A stretch of DNA of 64,000 nucleotides from Acanthosoma haemorrhoidale (GCA_930367205.1 OV884011.1:118851866-118915865); one strand, 5' to 3'. Positions 23,601-37,011 are shown, numbered from the stretch's first letter. The notes: a model not told the origin generated them from the sequence alone. Program-made: numbers and translations.

Positions 23601-26600
23601 ACATTTTATTAAGAATACTTTAAGAAGATAGATTTGGTCATGTATACAAAATATGAACTATGTATTTATTTACCTATTGACATCCTATACCATAACGGTA
23701 TATTTTGGCTTATAACTAGTAAATTAGTCACAGATACCAGATAAAACTTTTGCCATGGTTGTTCCTATGTGTTTATTTGTTATCTTGAATCATGTATGAT
23801 GTTATTCCGATTTAAAAATTTCAATAGTAATCTGTAGAATACAACTTTAAATAAGGGCCTCAGGTGAGAAATTGGACGATATTAGTTGGGCAGGTAGTTT
23901 TTATTTCCAAATTTACAAATCAAACGTAAATAGTTAAACTTAGACATTTGGTTTATCAGCTCAAAACTTCCGCCGAAGAAAAAAGGTGAAATCTTAGATC
24001 AGCCTTCGATTCTCCGGCTACCCTTCCCCGCTAGTTGTGGGCAGAATAGAGAATGTCACTGACCATCACACTCTAAACTGACCGAAGAAAATCATGATTC
24101 AGGATTTTCCACACTCCACGCCTTATTTGCATATCGGTATGCGAGGGGACTCTTACCACAAAGTAAACTCCCTCGCCATATAAAGTAGGGGAATAAATAT
24201 CCATGCCTTATGTAACGTGTTGTTGCCGATCCCGAAGAGGGCTTCCATTGAAATAGGAGGAATCGCCTTTCGTATGTCTGCAAGAATGTCCCTGCAACCA
24301 AAAATAACCCAACCAATCTGAAGTTTTAAACCTACATCGTATAACATTTCGAATTATGCTACAATTAAATAACGGGAAATAGGAGAAAAAATAAAGGTTA
24401 TAAGAGTCGGCCCTGATTATCTATCTTTTAAGACTCTCACATCTCATAAGTTGTTTTCTTTGGGTTTCGGTGGTTTTTACAAAACCAGCAGCCCATATGT
24501 TTTCACCCATGTTTCTGTCTGTCAGTCTGATCTGGTGTCTGTGAATGTCTTGTTAGGCATAATCAATCATCCATGGCGAGAGCGGTGGCGGTCCCGGGGG
24601 CTGATCAATCCCGGACCCCCAATGCGTTCCTGCGTTAACTTTACCAAACTTTTTGCTAGTTTTTATGTAGGTACTTGGGACAAACGTTAAGATTTACTTT
24701 GAATTATATTATTTATCAGACCTTTAAAGTGTTAAATTCACATAATGTTGAATAGTGCATAGCTAATACTAATAATACTAATTTCAGTTGCTGGGAATTA
24801 GTTTTCCTATTTTAAGCGATTATATGTAAATATAAGATACATTTCATGTTCATATAGTTTATATTTCTGCCCCGCGGTCTATAGCTTACACTTTTACAGA
24901 ACCCTTGAGCCCTTGAATGTATATTGGGGAAGTTCTGATCCTGCCAGAATATTTTTCTTTGGCTAATGGTTATTAATATTTACATGTCATACAAGCTATG
25001 TCTTAATTCTGCTAATTGCGTAGGGTAACCAATTTAAAAGCTCACTGTAAATGTGAATTATGATTAGATATATATGTATTATGATTTTAGTGGATTAAAA
25101 TTTTGAAAAACTCAGTGAAACTGTTAGTTAAATCGTTTTTGTGTCTTTGCCGTAACCGTTATGAAGCCCTTAATTATGTAGCACACATCTCTAATTGCCA
25201 TTTATGAATGCTCGGAACGATCGAGGACAGATAACCCAGGGCGCGCAAAGGAACGTACCTACGTCAGTGATAATTCCACCAAAGATAACATTTCTTTTAT
25301 TAGATGACACACATTAAGAAGCAATTTCTTCCGCAAGGTGCTAAAGGAAAGATGTCAATGTCGTTACTGTATAATTTTGTCAACGGCCTTTTCGATCCGC
25401 CTCATTTATCATGTCTTCACTCCCGATGTATTGTTCATTTGATGTTGTGGAGTCATAAAATAATAATCGGAAGAAGCCATTAAAAATTGTTAACGCCAGT
25501 AGATCCATGGCACATTTGCCTTGATATTTTTGACCATATTATTGAAGATTTTGTTTTTGAAACACACATTTATAAGAAGAAATAATCATCTATAAGAATA
25601 CGAAACTGTAGAACATATCTAACTGCGGAGACCGATTCAGTCAGTCAGATTCCCGGCCTAAGTTGTATTCATTGTAATGTCTCTGGTCGGGGCTCACTCA
25701 GCCTCAAAAAGATAAGAGATACAAGAGTAGCGAATCTAGTTGAGAAAAGACTAAGGTTGCGAGATACAGTCCCACCTCCCAACTACGACAACCTTTAGTG
25801 AGCACTTCCATCATGAGGTGCTGGGCTATGGATTTATTTTTATTTATTCATTAGAACATGTTAATTCTTTATTATAGATAAGCCAACCAGAAGGGCTATT
25901 GTGATCTATTCACTTTTATATCGTTTTTGTTCCACATAGCTTTCCTCAGTCTTTCATAGTGAGGTAAGTACACATTGGACAATTATCGACCGATTCGTTT
26001 GTTGACCGACGAGAATCGGTGGCGATAAAAATCGCTACCTTCCTTTTCTGTCCATATTGGGCAACGAAATGATCTACCAAACCGACTTCACTGTAATTGT
26101 TTAGTAGTAGGACAGATCAACTAACCACTGCAGGTGTTGCCAAAAGTAAGTCCCAAAAAAGGTGACAACGATAGTGGAGGAAGGAAATGTTTAAAAACCA
26201 AGATAAGCATTTTGCAAATTTTTTTCGAAATTGAAAAATTTCTTTCAAATGACTAAGTCACACTTTGAAGGATTACTTACAGCATTGGCTCGGAAAATAA
26301 AAAACATAAATGAAAAAAAACCTAAAATTCTGATTCCAGAGCCCCTATCTCTCCCGAAGTGAAGTTAGCAGTGTAGGTAACGTAATTAAACATAAATCAC
26401 TCTCAATTTAGGTTGAACTTGAAAAAAGTAGAAACTTCAATGTTTCAAAAGCTGGAGACTTCTAGATCTTGAATATTAATCAAGATATAGAATCAAATAT
26501 TCTACCATTGAATATTAACAAAACAAACTCTTCCTTGAAATTGTCTATATTTCACATAAATAGATTTTTTATTCTACCATTTCTATTTTTAACGGGCTTG

Positions 26601-29600
26601 TACATTACAAATTAACTCTCAAAGAAATTTTCAATTAATTTTTATTCAGGTGATAACGCTATAATATTGTAATTAATTGAGAACTGCTTACCAGAATTGG
26701 AAACTTACCTTCACATTCTCTAGCCAACAGAGAGACTGCAGTACAAATCGACCAGTTTCCCATCTAGAGCCACCGATCTCTGCGACAGCAAGATCCTTGG
26801 ATATTTTACCGACGGACTCATCTGCCGATTCAGGCTCCGCCCCGTGCTTACGTTGAAATCGCCGAACGACTGGAGTCGCCCGATAATAGTCTAATGTGTA
26901 CTTACGTTTAGGATGTTACACCATCTTCCTATCTCCTAACATGAAATCTACTGCTACTAAAAAATACTCTAAGTATATAAGCGTAGATAATTCCTTTAAA
27001 AAAAAAATTGTAAGTAGATTGGCACATGAAGTGAGAGGACTGTCCATTGTCCATACCATTGTGTCTCAAATCACAAGGGATCGAAGAAATACAGTCCAAG
27101 ACGAGAAGATATATATACGTCGGGACGAGAATTGAGCTCACTCGCTCTATCACAAATAAGGTGAGCCCCATCACTTTTTAAAGATGTTCAATAAATTAAT
27201 GTATAATTTACACCATTATACTTTTGTACAAGCGTAGACCGCAATGTAAAATTATTAAAGCTACAGGAAATAAAATATAAAATTGTAAATAGATTCATTG
27301 TAGAATCTATATTGTATTATGTAATGATTTTGTAATAAGGGGATAGGAAATAAAAAACTAAAATAAAAAAAACTAGCTGAGTCGCGCTGAAGTGAGGAGG
27401 CTGCCCGAAGGAGCCTGGCTCGGCAGCTCTTGGCTTTTAGGTTGCTTCTACATCAGATTGAAGACATCGATGTACACTAGTAAGATTTAAGTTTTATTTG
27501 TTGCTAGTACAATAGTTGTAATCTGTTCATCATTTTGAGTTAATAGTAAAATCAGTCATTCCTCGTGAAAACATTTTAATATTTTGTTGTTTTTTCTAAT
27601 AAAACATTTTGTCTATTAAATTATATTTTACGAGTGAGTTCCTTCCATTTGAACTCCACATTAATTTATTAAGGTAAATAACTTTGGGTTTAGCTTCAAT
27701 TAGAACCAACTGTAAGTGAATAGAATATATGAATAAGGTATACCAACCACTTTAAGCTAATGCAATACCCTCAAGATTTGAGGAATCAAGCCTGTCAATA
27801 GTTGAATAGTTCGATGGCATCCCTAGAAATTAAATATTCTAATTACTTAACTAGAGCGTAACAGTGTGGTGATCGTGAGTAAGTCAGGTAAATAGATAAA
27901 CGGATATATGTATCCTTAGAAAATATATACATCCTTTATTACTTGCCTTAGAGTTTTATGTATTCGAATACAGTTGTGTACCAGATCGAAATATAGTGTA
28001 TCGATACGCGTAGAGTATCAGTAAATAAAAATATATAAAATAAATAAAAAGAAACCACCGTCGCCGAACGTAGCAAAAGATTTATAAAAGGCTCAATGGA
28101 AGGAAGGGGTCAGCCGGCTTCATGTCGTCCTTCGGAGCGTGGGTACTTTTACAACTGCATAGCCTAGGCCCCAGTTAAATATTTCTGCGAAATATTCTAC
28201 CAGAAGTTACTAAATTTGCTAAGTTAATTGATATCTTTACACTTTATAGTATAATACATAGCTATATTTTGCATTATTAAATAAATAAACTACATAAGTT
28301 ACTTTATGCCTTTAATTTTTTGTTATGATGGATTATTCATTTAAACGTTTACGGCTAAGTTTTTTGTTTAAGCTAAAAACCGATTCAATAAATCAACGAG
28401 GAAGGAAACAATTATACGTTTCAATTAGGTTTCAAATATCACCATCCATGTAATGGAGATGATTAGTTAATCAATTAATTTAGTCACTTTTTCCCTGAGA
28501 ATGTTGCTTCATAAAGTTAATATATGTTTTTTTGGGATAGATGCTAAATCACAAAGACAGTTAATGTCTGGCGAACTAAATTTTAATTTTAAAAAATGTA
28601 ACATATTTCTCCTTTCTCATACTGAAAACTAATTTTCGTACGGGAAACTGAGACTGAATATAAAACTGAAAGTAGAGGTGTTGATTGTAGAGCCTACTCT
28701 GCTAGATCCTTGCCAACTGGTGCTGATAGTTACAGCATAATTGCGATGCTTAGAGAGGGTTTTTAAGCAGGAAGCAATGTCGTTCTAGCCATGGCTAAGC
28801 GGGACAAGCAAATTGTTAATAAATAAGCGATCTAGAAAAACGCACTAAGATGGATGGAGGACGTCCACAAGACAGCATAATACTGGCAGTGCAGACAGCA
28901 AGGACGGTTCTCTTTTGTTATACCACGGTCATACTAATTACAATTAACTTTTTGACCATCGATCTTTTAGGTTAGCTATCAGCCTCATGGTAGGTTTAAT
29001 TGTCTCAAACTTCGCACCATCCCCGAAAAAAAGTATTTTCTTTTTTTTATTTTCACCGATTAATCGCTTGAGCTCATTTTTGATGGCATAAGCTATATAT
29101 AGTGTTAGTTATTGATGCGTAAGAACATTAACATAACCTCCATAATAATACACATCATAACCCTTTTTTCATTCCAATTCACTCATTGCTCACTATTTTC
29201 ATCACTCATATATATTTTTACAAAATTAAAATTCTATTATTGATTTGCGTGTCAGTTATTGTAAACATAATTGTATTTTGAATACAGATTTCGATGTTGA
29301 GGCTTAGAGTAATGTACTAGTGTGTTTTGTTAATGGGTCAACATATTTAGTGTATTTACGTCATGAAGTGCAATACTTTAAGGGTAGCGTCTGTTTGTGG
29401 TTCCAGATTTTGTGTTGTTAAACATATTCTCATTATTTATCCACTTGTCTTATTTGTATTTGCATTACTATTTTATTTATACTGAAAAAACTTAACTATT
29501 TACCTAAACACAGCACCATCTACTTAATGCAACTTTGCTATGCCTTATCTTTTCACGAGATGACGTTCTATGGATTTAATTAATAATGTCTGTGTTTTTT

Positions 29601-32600
29601 TTATTCACAAACTGTTTTCAATCCTACGCATGTAAAATAACATAATTTGATTGAAAAATAGAATACATATTAGTTATTAGCCAAAGAAAAAAGATACTAC
29701 AAGGCTTTGAATTAAAACCAGGTTCAATTGTCTTACTATTGTTAAAACCGATGTCGATCCATCACCGATTATTAATAGAATTTATCTTCACACATTATGT
29801 ATAGTTATTTCCTTCGCACTTTTTACACTAGCCAATAAATCTGCCACATTACACATAAAAATTATTGATTAAGATTTGACCAGCGTGTACGCCGGAATCG
29901 ACACTTCTTTAAGATTTTGGTCGAATCATTTTAAAGCAGAATCCCTTTGGTTTGGATTGATTCACAGTTTGGCGTGACAGGTCCCTTGATCGAAGCGAAG
30001 CTGTTATCAAAACTGTATGCTTAATGTTGCAGGAGATGGGAGCCGACGAGCAGCGGGCGATCGTCGAGGGTCCGCTGCGGCCAGGGCAGATACAGGATGG
30101 TGCCTGGTGGTGCGGAGCTCACCTGTCAGTTCCCGTCCAGTGCCGTCATATTGTCAGTAAGGACAGATCATGCATTAACAATCCCATGCACCTATCTCAT
30201 GTGCCTAATAAAACATGTCGAGTTAACGATTGTTTTTAAGTTTCCCACAGGTTATCACCAGACATAGTCGCCGTTTCAGTCGTCTAGTAGACCATTCTAC
30301 GAGTAACAGGAGTTTTTTTTGTAATAATCTAATTAGCCAGGGAAATCTACACACCATTTTTTGTTTTTTGTTTTTTGGTTACACAACAAAGTTATTTGTT
30401 TTGCCCAAGGGGCTTCAACTCAGGTAGTTTAAAGATCGGGTACGTGATAAATTGCAACATAAGTTATTCAGTGAGAGGTGATAAGTTTTACTAACTATTA
30501 GGTTTAGTTTAGGAAATCTACGAGAATACTTGCTGTTGCAATCATTATTAAATCCTACGATACAAGAAAGTTTATGATAAATATTACTTTCACGAAAAAC
30601 AATAACAATATATGTCCCTATTGTTTTGTGTTATTGGTGAATGAAATGATTTGTCTGCCCATCACATGGGTATCTTATTATATTACCCTAAAAGCTTTGA
30701 ACACATTGAAGTTAATTTCAAAGGCTAAAACCGAATTCGGACCCATAAATATTAAATACATTGTCAACATGTTATATTAATACACGAGGTAGGTATATTA
30801 AATAAAGAGATTGATTATTATTTATTAGTTTTAAGTAGAGTTCAACCAATAGGTAATAAACAACAAAAGGTCATAAAGAATGATTATATCCAAATTCACA
30901 ACTTAGGTACAACTTATCAACTTGAAGCCCTTTAGAAATAAAATTAGTCGCTTCAACAAGTGCTACTACCCCCCCCCCCTTCGTTTAGCAATTCACCAAT
31001 GTCGCACAGTGGGTGAAAATCCTAATCTAGGTGGGCAAAAGTTGATTATCAACTTACAAAGAGTTGTTTCTTAGTTGGGTAGAAAGGATAGGACTCGATT
31101 TTGACCTTCAGACTCGTATCAACAAATAAAATTAGCTGCAATGTTTACTTTTCGTACTGAGCAGTTCAACCGTTCGATGCAGTCATATTTTTCATTTGAC
31201 ATAGAACTGTGTTTAAACTAAGGAAATAAACTTGAATAATGAACACTGCTAATTCAGGTAAGTTTATTATTACTTATTGAACACAAATCAGGTGCACATA
31301 GCATGCATGCCATAACGCTTGCATTGTATAACGACTAAATGTGTTGATTAAAATGTTCTGACAAGTAGGATTGTAGGTAATTGTAAATTAAATTTACTCA
31401 GAAATGTCCCGTAATATCTCATGAATGATTAAAATGAAAATCAGCTGCACAAACAAATTAACGGCGGTAGTTGTCTAGGTTTTTTGCACACCCGGGTCTT
31501 GCAAGTGAAATACTGGTGTCAGCCAAGATCCAATTCGTAGCTTCTCAGTAATACTGCTGTTGAGGTACCCCTGGCAAATTATGACTTCGATAAAAACTAT
31601 CGATGAGAGCTAACCTGAGAGTAACTCTCCTATGGCGAGTGTGCTTGGTATTACACATGGTTCGTTTTAAATAAGTTCCTACTTTTTTTTGGTTGTAGAT
31701 TACAAATTTAAAGTAAAAAAAACAAAACAATCATTTGCCTATTAAATAAAATTGATTCTTGATTCTACGCACTGCTATTTCTTGAACTTTAAAGTCATAA
31801 TCTACACCCTATAAAACATAAATCACCCAATTTTGGTATCAACCTGTTTCTAATTTTCAAACAAGATACGATTTTTGTCGAGCTAGATTTACGATTACAA
31901 CCACTATGTGTCGGTCGGTCGAAATTCGCTGATAAACTGATTAAATAACTCACCTAGATTTAATGGTATTACAAATTTCTTGTTCCTCCCCTTCAACGTA
32001 CTCCCCAGTTGTACTAATACATCGCTGTAGCCTTGTTTTCCACATTGTTTGACGACATGGAGCAAATCAATTTTTGTCGGTTATTTCGACATATCTCCCT
32101 TCACAATATATCCTTAAAGCACTGATTTAAGTATTTGGAAAAGATTAAATTCAAAAAATAGCTTGGATGCTACATTAGAAAGGTTGATTTGTCTGTAAAC
32201 TGCTAAACAAATAACTTCATGGAGAGATATAACTAGTTATTATCAATATTATTCACTCCATGACTAGTATCGAACCAAAAAAAAATCACCATTAGTTATA
32301 ATATTATGAATATGAAAAATGTTTGTAGAACATTATCTGGGAGCGAGCGGACATGGGAGCCCTGAAGAGCCTGGACGAGCTGTACAAGAGGGCTGGTGAG
32401 GAGCACGAGTACAGGGTGATCACCTGGCAAAATGGCTCCAGGCTGCAGCTGAAGGAGCCGAGCTCGCTGACAAGGGGTCTGTACAGGTGCATCGCCACAG
32501 GGCTGGATCCAGCCAACCCACGCCCGGTCACCCTTTTCCAGGATGTATCCTTCTATCCAACTGATTTAGGGTGAGTACACTATGTGTGCGACATTTCGTT

Positions 32601-34452
32601 CATAATTTTCTTACATATATAGCCTTACTTAACTGAACCTACTATGTAGTAAGTGCACAATAATAGTGAAGAAAGGCCAACTATTTGATTAACTATTCCA
32701 AAGAAGAGTGCATTGTTATTTGGATGGCAGTTGTTGGTGTGATTACTATCCATTGCCAGGTGCTGTTTGAGAGGCACTCCTGTAGGTAACATAGTCACCA
32801 TCAGCTTGAAAACTGAAGATGACAGCATTGCGAATCGAAAACGTTCGGGGCTAAATAACAAAGACGTAGAAAGACAAAGCTACATTTGTTTCATTTTATT
32901 ATGTGACAAACTACAACAGGATCCTTGCCAATAAAGTTTATGAAGTATTAAAACTGACTGAATAGTTGATCAGAGACAACATACATTCATTCTACTTTTA
33001 CAGTCTACTTTTACTCTTACTGCCATCTACTCTTTAGCTCCAAAATAACTTGTCGGTCTAGTGGCTGCCGCTCGAGAATTTTCCTGTATCATGTACAAGC
33101 CATCGTTCTTCCACGATGGTCATATCTAATCTGCATGTCAAAATCCATTGCTCAGTTGTGCTAGCTATTTTCTTCATATAAATGTGCTTTATGGAATTTC
33201 TATACTTTTTTGATTATAAACGAGAAAAATTATTAAGAAGAATTAAGTATTTATGATCTCTTTCATCCTCTAGATACTGAATTCTTTATGTGTGATTTCA
33301 TAGCGTGAAATAGTTTCCAAGAGAAGATGTTGGCTCATAGATTTCCTATAAATGGTATACTTTGTACAAGGGACCACCACCGTGCATCTGCGTATGCAGT
33401 ACGAGGAGCAAATTGTAATCCAATAAATTTTTTTCATTGTAAATAATAGAGATTTTGAAAATTTAAAAAAAAAAAAAAAAAAAAATGCATAGGAATTGCT
33501 CTGTTGGAGATTGACAATGAGACGATGTAGTGCAGTGTTGTAAACTAATCTACATTCAATTTAGACTAAAATGATAGACGCAGTTTAGCACGGAGCAGCG
33601 CTAACGACGAGCTTAAAAGTTTGAAAAAGCAGTTTCGTTTAAAATGAAACATTAGTTTCCTTTAGATGGCAGAAATGGTATGGGGAAGGATAGCTATTAG
33701 GGGAAAAGCCATACTGAGCTTCAGATGGAAAGAATGTCTTGCGATAAAACTTGTATGGCCAAAATATTGAGAATTTTGAGTGATCAGTCAAAACGAAAGG
33801 TAAGGATTACATTCCAATGCAAGACGTTCGGCCAGATCGTCATTGAGTATTTAGAGATTTAGAATGACCCGCTTTCAGTCTGCAAAATCTGGCCCAATGA
33901 AACACACTTAGCACTGCCTCGAAAATGGTGTTATTGGGGGGGGGCAGGGAATTGTACCAGTGTTACTAGAGAAATGCTTTTAGTTACCCACAATTATTTA
34001 CCCAACATGCCTCTTCAGTGTAAGGTCATCTTACAGGTAAACATACCCAGCAGGAATAATCGTATATATTTGGATATTAATTACGAAAAAATGGAAATGA
34101 AATTTGTGGTCACTATTAGTATTTTATGATTGCTTTTCATTTTTAGTGCTGAAGTTATCTATTTTCCATAAGATGCTTACTCCGTCATCAAATGTATTTC
34201 TATTTAAATCCATCTAATCCTTAAAAAAATAATCATAAAAGGATTTCTTGACTCATTGATTGTTTCGTGGAGAGCAGTGTATATTAGATACTACATATTA
34301 TAACAAAAATTTTGACTATATAGTAATATATTTTCTTTTTCAGTTCGCAATGGCGCTCCAATCACTTTAATAGACCCTGCTGCAGGGAATTGAGCTACGA
34401 CGATTTTCGACGGCATTCATATTTAATGGAATCATCACTCTATTATCACTAA
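17635..34452 (+). CDS. Secreted protein with a single immunoglobulin-like domain (four exons, 190 residues)
   Basis: Four exons join in phase to 573 coding bases: 17635-17732, 30033-30156, 32329-32570 and 34344-34452 (TAA 34450-34452). Every junction is GT-AG: ca/GTATGT with gttgcag, tca/GTAAGG with gtttgtag, gg/GTGAGT with tttttcag. Residues 1-18 (MCLRLLLAAAALVSGALG) are a signal peptide, followed by a basic, Tyr-rich segment. An Ig fold spans about 46-150: Cys64 (AELTCQF), Trp78 (NIIWERAD), Leu115 (SRLQLKEP) and the Tyr-x-Cys signature at 126-128 (GLYRC), with one N-glycosylation site at Asn109. The C-terminal exon adds a Cys-Cys pair (167-168) and a Tyr/Arg-rich tail with no membrane segment or GPI signal. 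Exons are much more GC-rich than introns. I do not recognise the family; a secreted binding protein is likely, its ligand unknown. ATTAAA at 34636 may serve polyadenylation. Confidence 0.75.
19270..20513 (-). mobile_element. Decayed mariner element, 5' end intact, 3' terminal repeat missing
   Basis: The element reads on the minus strand. Its 5' terminal sequence lies at 20488-20513 (reading inward, cgagggtggtctgaaaagtt) next to a TA dinucleotide. The transposase coding region follows and stops at about 19278. The expected matching terminal repeat is absent downstream, so the copy is truncated just after the coding region. Confidence 0.8.
19278..20355 (-). pseudogene. Mariner transposase pseudogene (DD34D)
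   Basis: A Tc1/mariner transposase binds the terminal repeats and moves the element by cut and paste. The likely native start is MDKIEYRAVIKYLFLKGNTP near 20337, followed by the helix-turn-helix half and the linker ERSGRPKTATTDENI. The catalytic triad is readable: Asp in VDETWIHHYTPETK, Asp in FYQDNAPSH, and Asp in YSPDLAPSD, with 34 residues between the last two. The frame is broken by a stop just after EVMNM (about 20040), a frameshift between there and 20006, and a stop after TKIHSKQ (about 19813). All three catalytic residues survive, but the copy cannot make an intact protein. Confidence 0.88.
22870..22935 (+). repeat. Possible tRNA-derived SINE head
   Basis: The segment tggtccagtgg followed by tcagagctgcgctc matches the polymerase III A-box consensus TRGYNNAGTGG. 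A recognisable but weak B-box-like gccgttctta follows about 40 bases on. The context is repeat-rich and intronic. It is too degraded to be a functional tRNA. Confidence 0.3.
26709..26915 (-). other. 69-codon minus-strand open segment ending at a consensus splice donor
   Basis: The minus strand is open from just after TAA (26916-26918) to aag/GTAAGT at 26709, with no ATG near its start. Its composition is clearly richer in GC than its flanks. It reads KYTLDYYRATPVVRRFQRKH and later LAVAEIGGSRWETGRFVLQS. The VVRRFQRKHG part resembles the helix-turn-helix N-terminus (DUF4817 type) seen in arthropod mariner-like and retroelement proteins, and WETGRFV recalls its EETG(S/C)V motif. A degenerate transposon fragment is therefore more likely than a host exon. 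It lies antisense inside the first intron of the Ig-domain gene. Confidence 0.3.
27140..27345 (+). repeat. 3' tail of a Jockey-like LINE
   Basis: It begins aaggtgagccccatcact and ends with tgtaaatagattcattgta, gaatctatatt and an AT-rich tail. The same order of blocks occurs at 44437-44655 and, more weakly, at 49285-49450, where it follows LINE C-terminal coding sequence. I therefore read it as the 3' UTR of that LINE. Confidence 0.5.
30157..32328 (+). other. Second intron of the Ig-domain gene
   Basis: Bounded by tca/GTAAGG and tttgtag/AA. AT-rich, with a poly-C tract at about 30970. No exon, RNA gene or recognisable element is seen. Confidence 0.6.
32571..34343 (+). other. Third intron of the Ig-domain gene
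   Basis: Bounded by gg/GTGAGT and tttcag/T. It contains a 20-plus-base poly-A tract at about 33464-33485, which could be the tail of an unrecognised retroposed fragment. Nothing else is recognised. Confidence 0.55.
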
Positions 34453-37011
34453 TTATATCACTAAGCGGAGTTATATATATACAATGTAAATTTTCACTAA
34501 TTTATTTGCTAACGTAATGTAATTTTTAGCTATGTAATACGATCATTTTAAGTTAGGTATAAAAATTTGTACATAACTGTAAATATAATATAACATATTA
34601 TATTCTAATATAATATTGTAATATCCTCTTTGCTTATTAAAATACTTAAATATTTATGTATTTTATTTATTACCCTCAAAAATGAAGAAGCCTTTGTGTA
34701 ATTTCTTCTTGAAACTTCTTTATAGTAATTAAACTGAGCTTTGATTAATGTACGTCTAGCAATGTCAATCTAGAGGCCCTACATTCCCAGTCATTAGTCC
34801 ATCTCCCAACTCCCGGTCTACTGTAAGCCGTATAGAATAAGCAGCATTAAATAATAATGCCTATGCATCTTATTCATCAAAGCTAACTTAATTTTCAAAA
34901 AAGGTTAAAATAAAATTTTAAAATAATTTAATTAGTTCAAGTGATGAGGCAATATCAACTATTTGTGCTCATGAAAAGTAATAATAATGGATATCTCCTA
35001 CTTTTAAGATACTGCATTTATCAACCGTTATATCTGTACCTTGCTTTATTTTCTTGTTGACTTCAGTTACTGTGTTTAATCCCTTATTAAAGAGAAGCCC
35101 ATCTTTCGAAGCATTTGTTGATAGGCTTAGTGCGTGGTTTTATTACATCTTCCTCTGATCCACCGACGGCATCACCACATCTTATTCATCTGAAGTTAGG
35201 AAATTATAAATGACATTACTGTAAGTATTTTTTTTTTAATTTCATAGTGGTCTTAAACTTATTCATGAACCAATTCGCGTCATTACAACAGGTTTTCTCC
35301 GGATGGCGTCGATTCTCTTCTTATACAGCCTTCTGAGGTTCTTTCAGGGTAAGGAGGTTTTTGAAGATCTAACAGATCCAACAGCTCTCACACTTTGCAC
35401 TGCAAACTCGTATCGCTTAACTTCTGTGAGGAAGGCGGGGCCAACGTGGAATATATTTCAACGGTGTTGTGCTTGGTATAATGTTTTTTCGGCAGAGTTA
35501 TTGTCATTTAAAAAAAAAAAAAAAGCTCTGGAGGAGTTCTGCTCAGACGAGGTTTGTTGAAAGGAGGACACGTGACCTCTTCTGCGAGTTTCAGTAGCCG
35601 GTTGGTATTCAGTGGCTCTGTTTCGCACATTAAAATTAATAAATCAGTTTGATGGTAAGAGAAAAGCTATCGGAGTATCATTAAATTTGACAACTATTTT
35701 ACCTACCTTACTTTACAGTATTCTTCAAATTACACAGCGTATACAATTTAAGAAATAAAACGTTTCATCTACGCATTTCCATTTAAACGTCCAATTTTTT
35801 ATTGGATTTCTGCACCGGAGTGTGACTGCTACGACGACCGTTATCACTGTGGCACACCTCTTTCAAGGGACATCCCTAAGGAGAGCCCACTAATCTGCTC
35901 TACCCTCCAGGGCATCCTTATATTCGGAGCAACGAGGAATGCCTTCTGTCAGGCACCCCAGAGATTGATGCCATATCGGCGAGATGGAGTAATGATCTCA
36001 GCTGACCAATCCACATCTCTGTCCATCAGAAGAGATGGATCCTTGTGGCTTCTTTCCAACTGCTGACTTGAGGCCTTGCGAACCTCGGTTGGCAACAATG
36101 TGAGTATAAAATGACTACTGTAGCCTCAAACAAAGTTAACTATTACGATCCCTCCCTTCGCCTTGTGTTTCGGGCTCTCAATAGAGTCTGGGATTGATAT
36201 AAGACCGGAGGTACATTGGATATACAGGGTCCGTTTTTTACCGAAACTATTGAAAAACAGCCACAAAGCTCATATGTGGGTAAAAGCCTCTCTAGTGAAA
36301 CGTGGAGGGAGAAAAATTGGCAGTAGTCTCTTCTGGGCAGTGTTTGAGGATACTAGGTGAATATAAATTGGTTCTTAAGATTGGGTAAACTAAGAAGCCT
36401 ATTCCAAGAAGTGTTGCCTTTTGGTATCTCACTTCTTCTTGAACAGAAGGCAGTTTATGTTATGTTACAGAAGGCAGGTAATGTTTATAATCCGTAACTA
36501 TGAAATTTTGTATATAGTGTTTTAGTTACATATTGTTTGTTTGTCTTTTTCATAGAGCAAAAACAATAAAATTTATTATTGGTTCCATTAGAAAAGTTGT
36601 ATTAATTACCGAAGTTAAAGGAAAATATTTTTTTTATACAAAATAACGATATATTTTTATTAATATCCTCATTCTAAGGTGCAGGAGGAACACAAAATAA
36701 GGACATAACTAACGGGAGTACTTGGTTTTTGGTACAAATTGAGGCATCGTCGTCGTCATAGAAATCAGGACCAAATTAGTTTTCAACTCATAAAAAAAAC
36801 AAGGAAACTAAATAGAATCAACCTATTTTGCTGAACGGGAACCCCTCAGTTGAATATATCTGTTTTAATGATAGAAAGCTTAAACATAGTACCAATTCTA
36901 AAGCGATGTTTTATCAATTTGGCCTTCCTAGACGATCCACATAACCTCCACTTCCTGTCATAGTTACATGTAAGCAGATAAATAACTGTATACTGACTAA
37001 ATGACTAATAC
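34453..37011. other. 3' UTR of the Ig-domain gene and intergenic DNA
   Basis: The first 200-odd bases are AT-rich, with ATTAAA at 34636-34641 as a possible polyadenylation signal. The block 35290-36360 is less AT-rich, with short open frames (for example 35303-35560 and 36163-36360) that match nothing I know; it looks like decayed repeat sequence. No gene is supported. Confidence 0.4.

Larger units (their letters stand above)
17733..30032 (+). other. 12.3-kb first intron of the Ig-domain gene
   Basis: The intron is bounded by ca/GTATGT and gttgcag/GA. It contains the mariner remnant (19270-20513), a tRNA-like element near 22880, a LINE-tail repeat (27140-27345) and a minus-strand open segment (26709-26915). 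Other less AT-rich patches at 24000-24690, 25620-25810, 27375-27460 and 28060-28170 look like repeat insertions without readable proteins. No further exon of the host gene was recognised. Confidence 0.6.

Noticed and set aside
30024..30239. A 71-residue open frame over the second Ig exon
   Set aside because: It uses a different frame from the one that joins exons 1 and 3 in phase. Only the other frame gives the Ig cysteine region (AELTCQF).
32353..32574. A stand-alone 73-residue protein starting MGALKSLDELYKRAG
   Set aside because: The ATG is internal. The frame is open upstream to a good acceptor at 32328 and completes an Ig domain with the neighbouring exons, so it is one exon of the Ig-domain gene.
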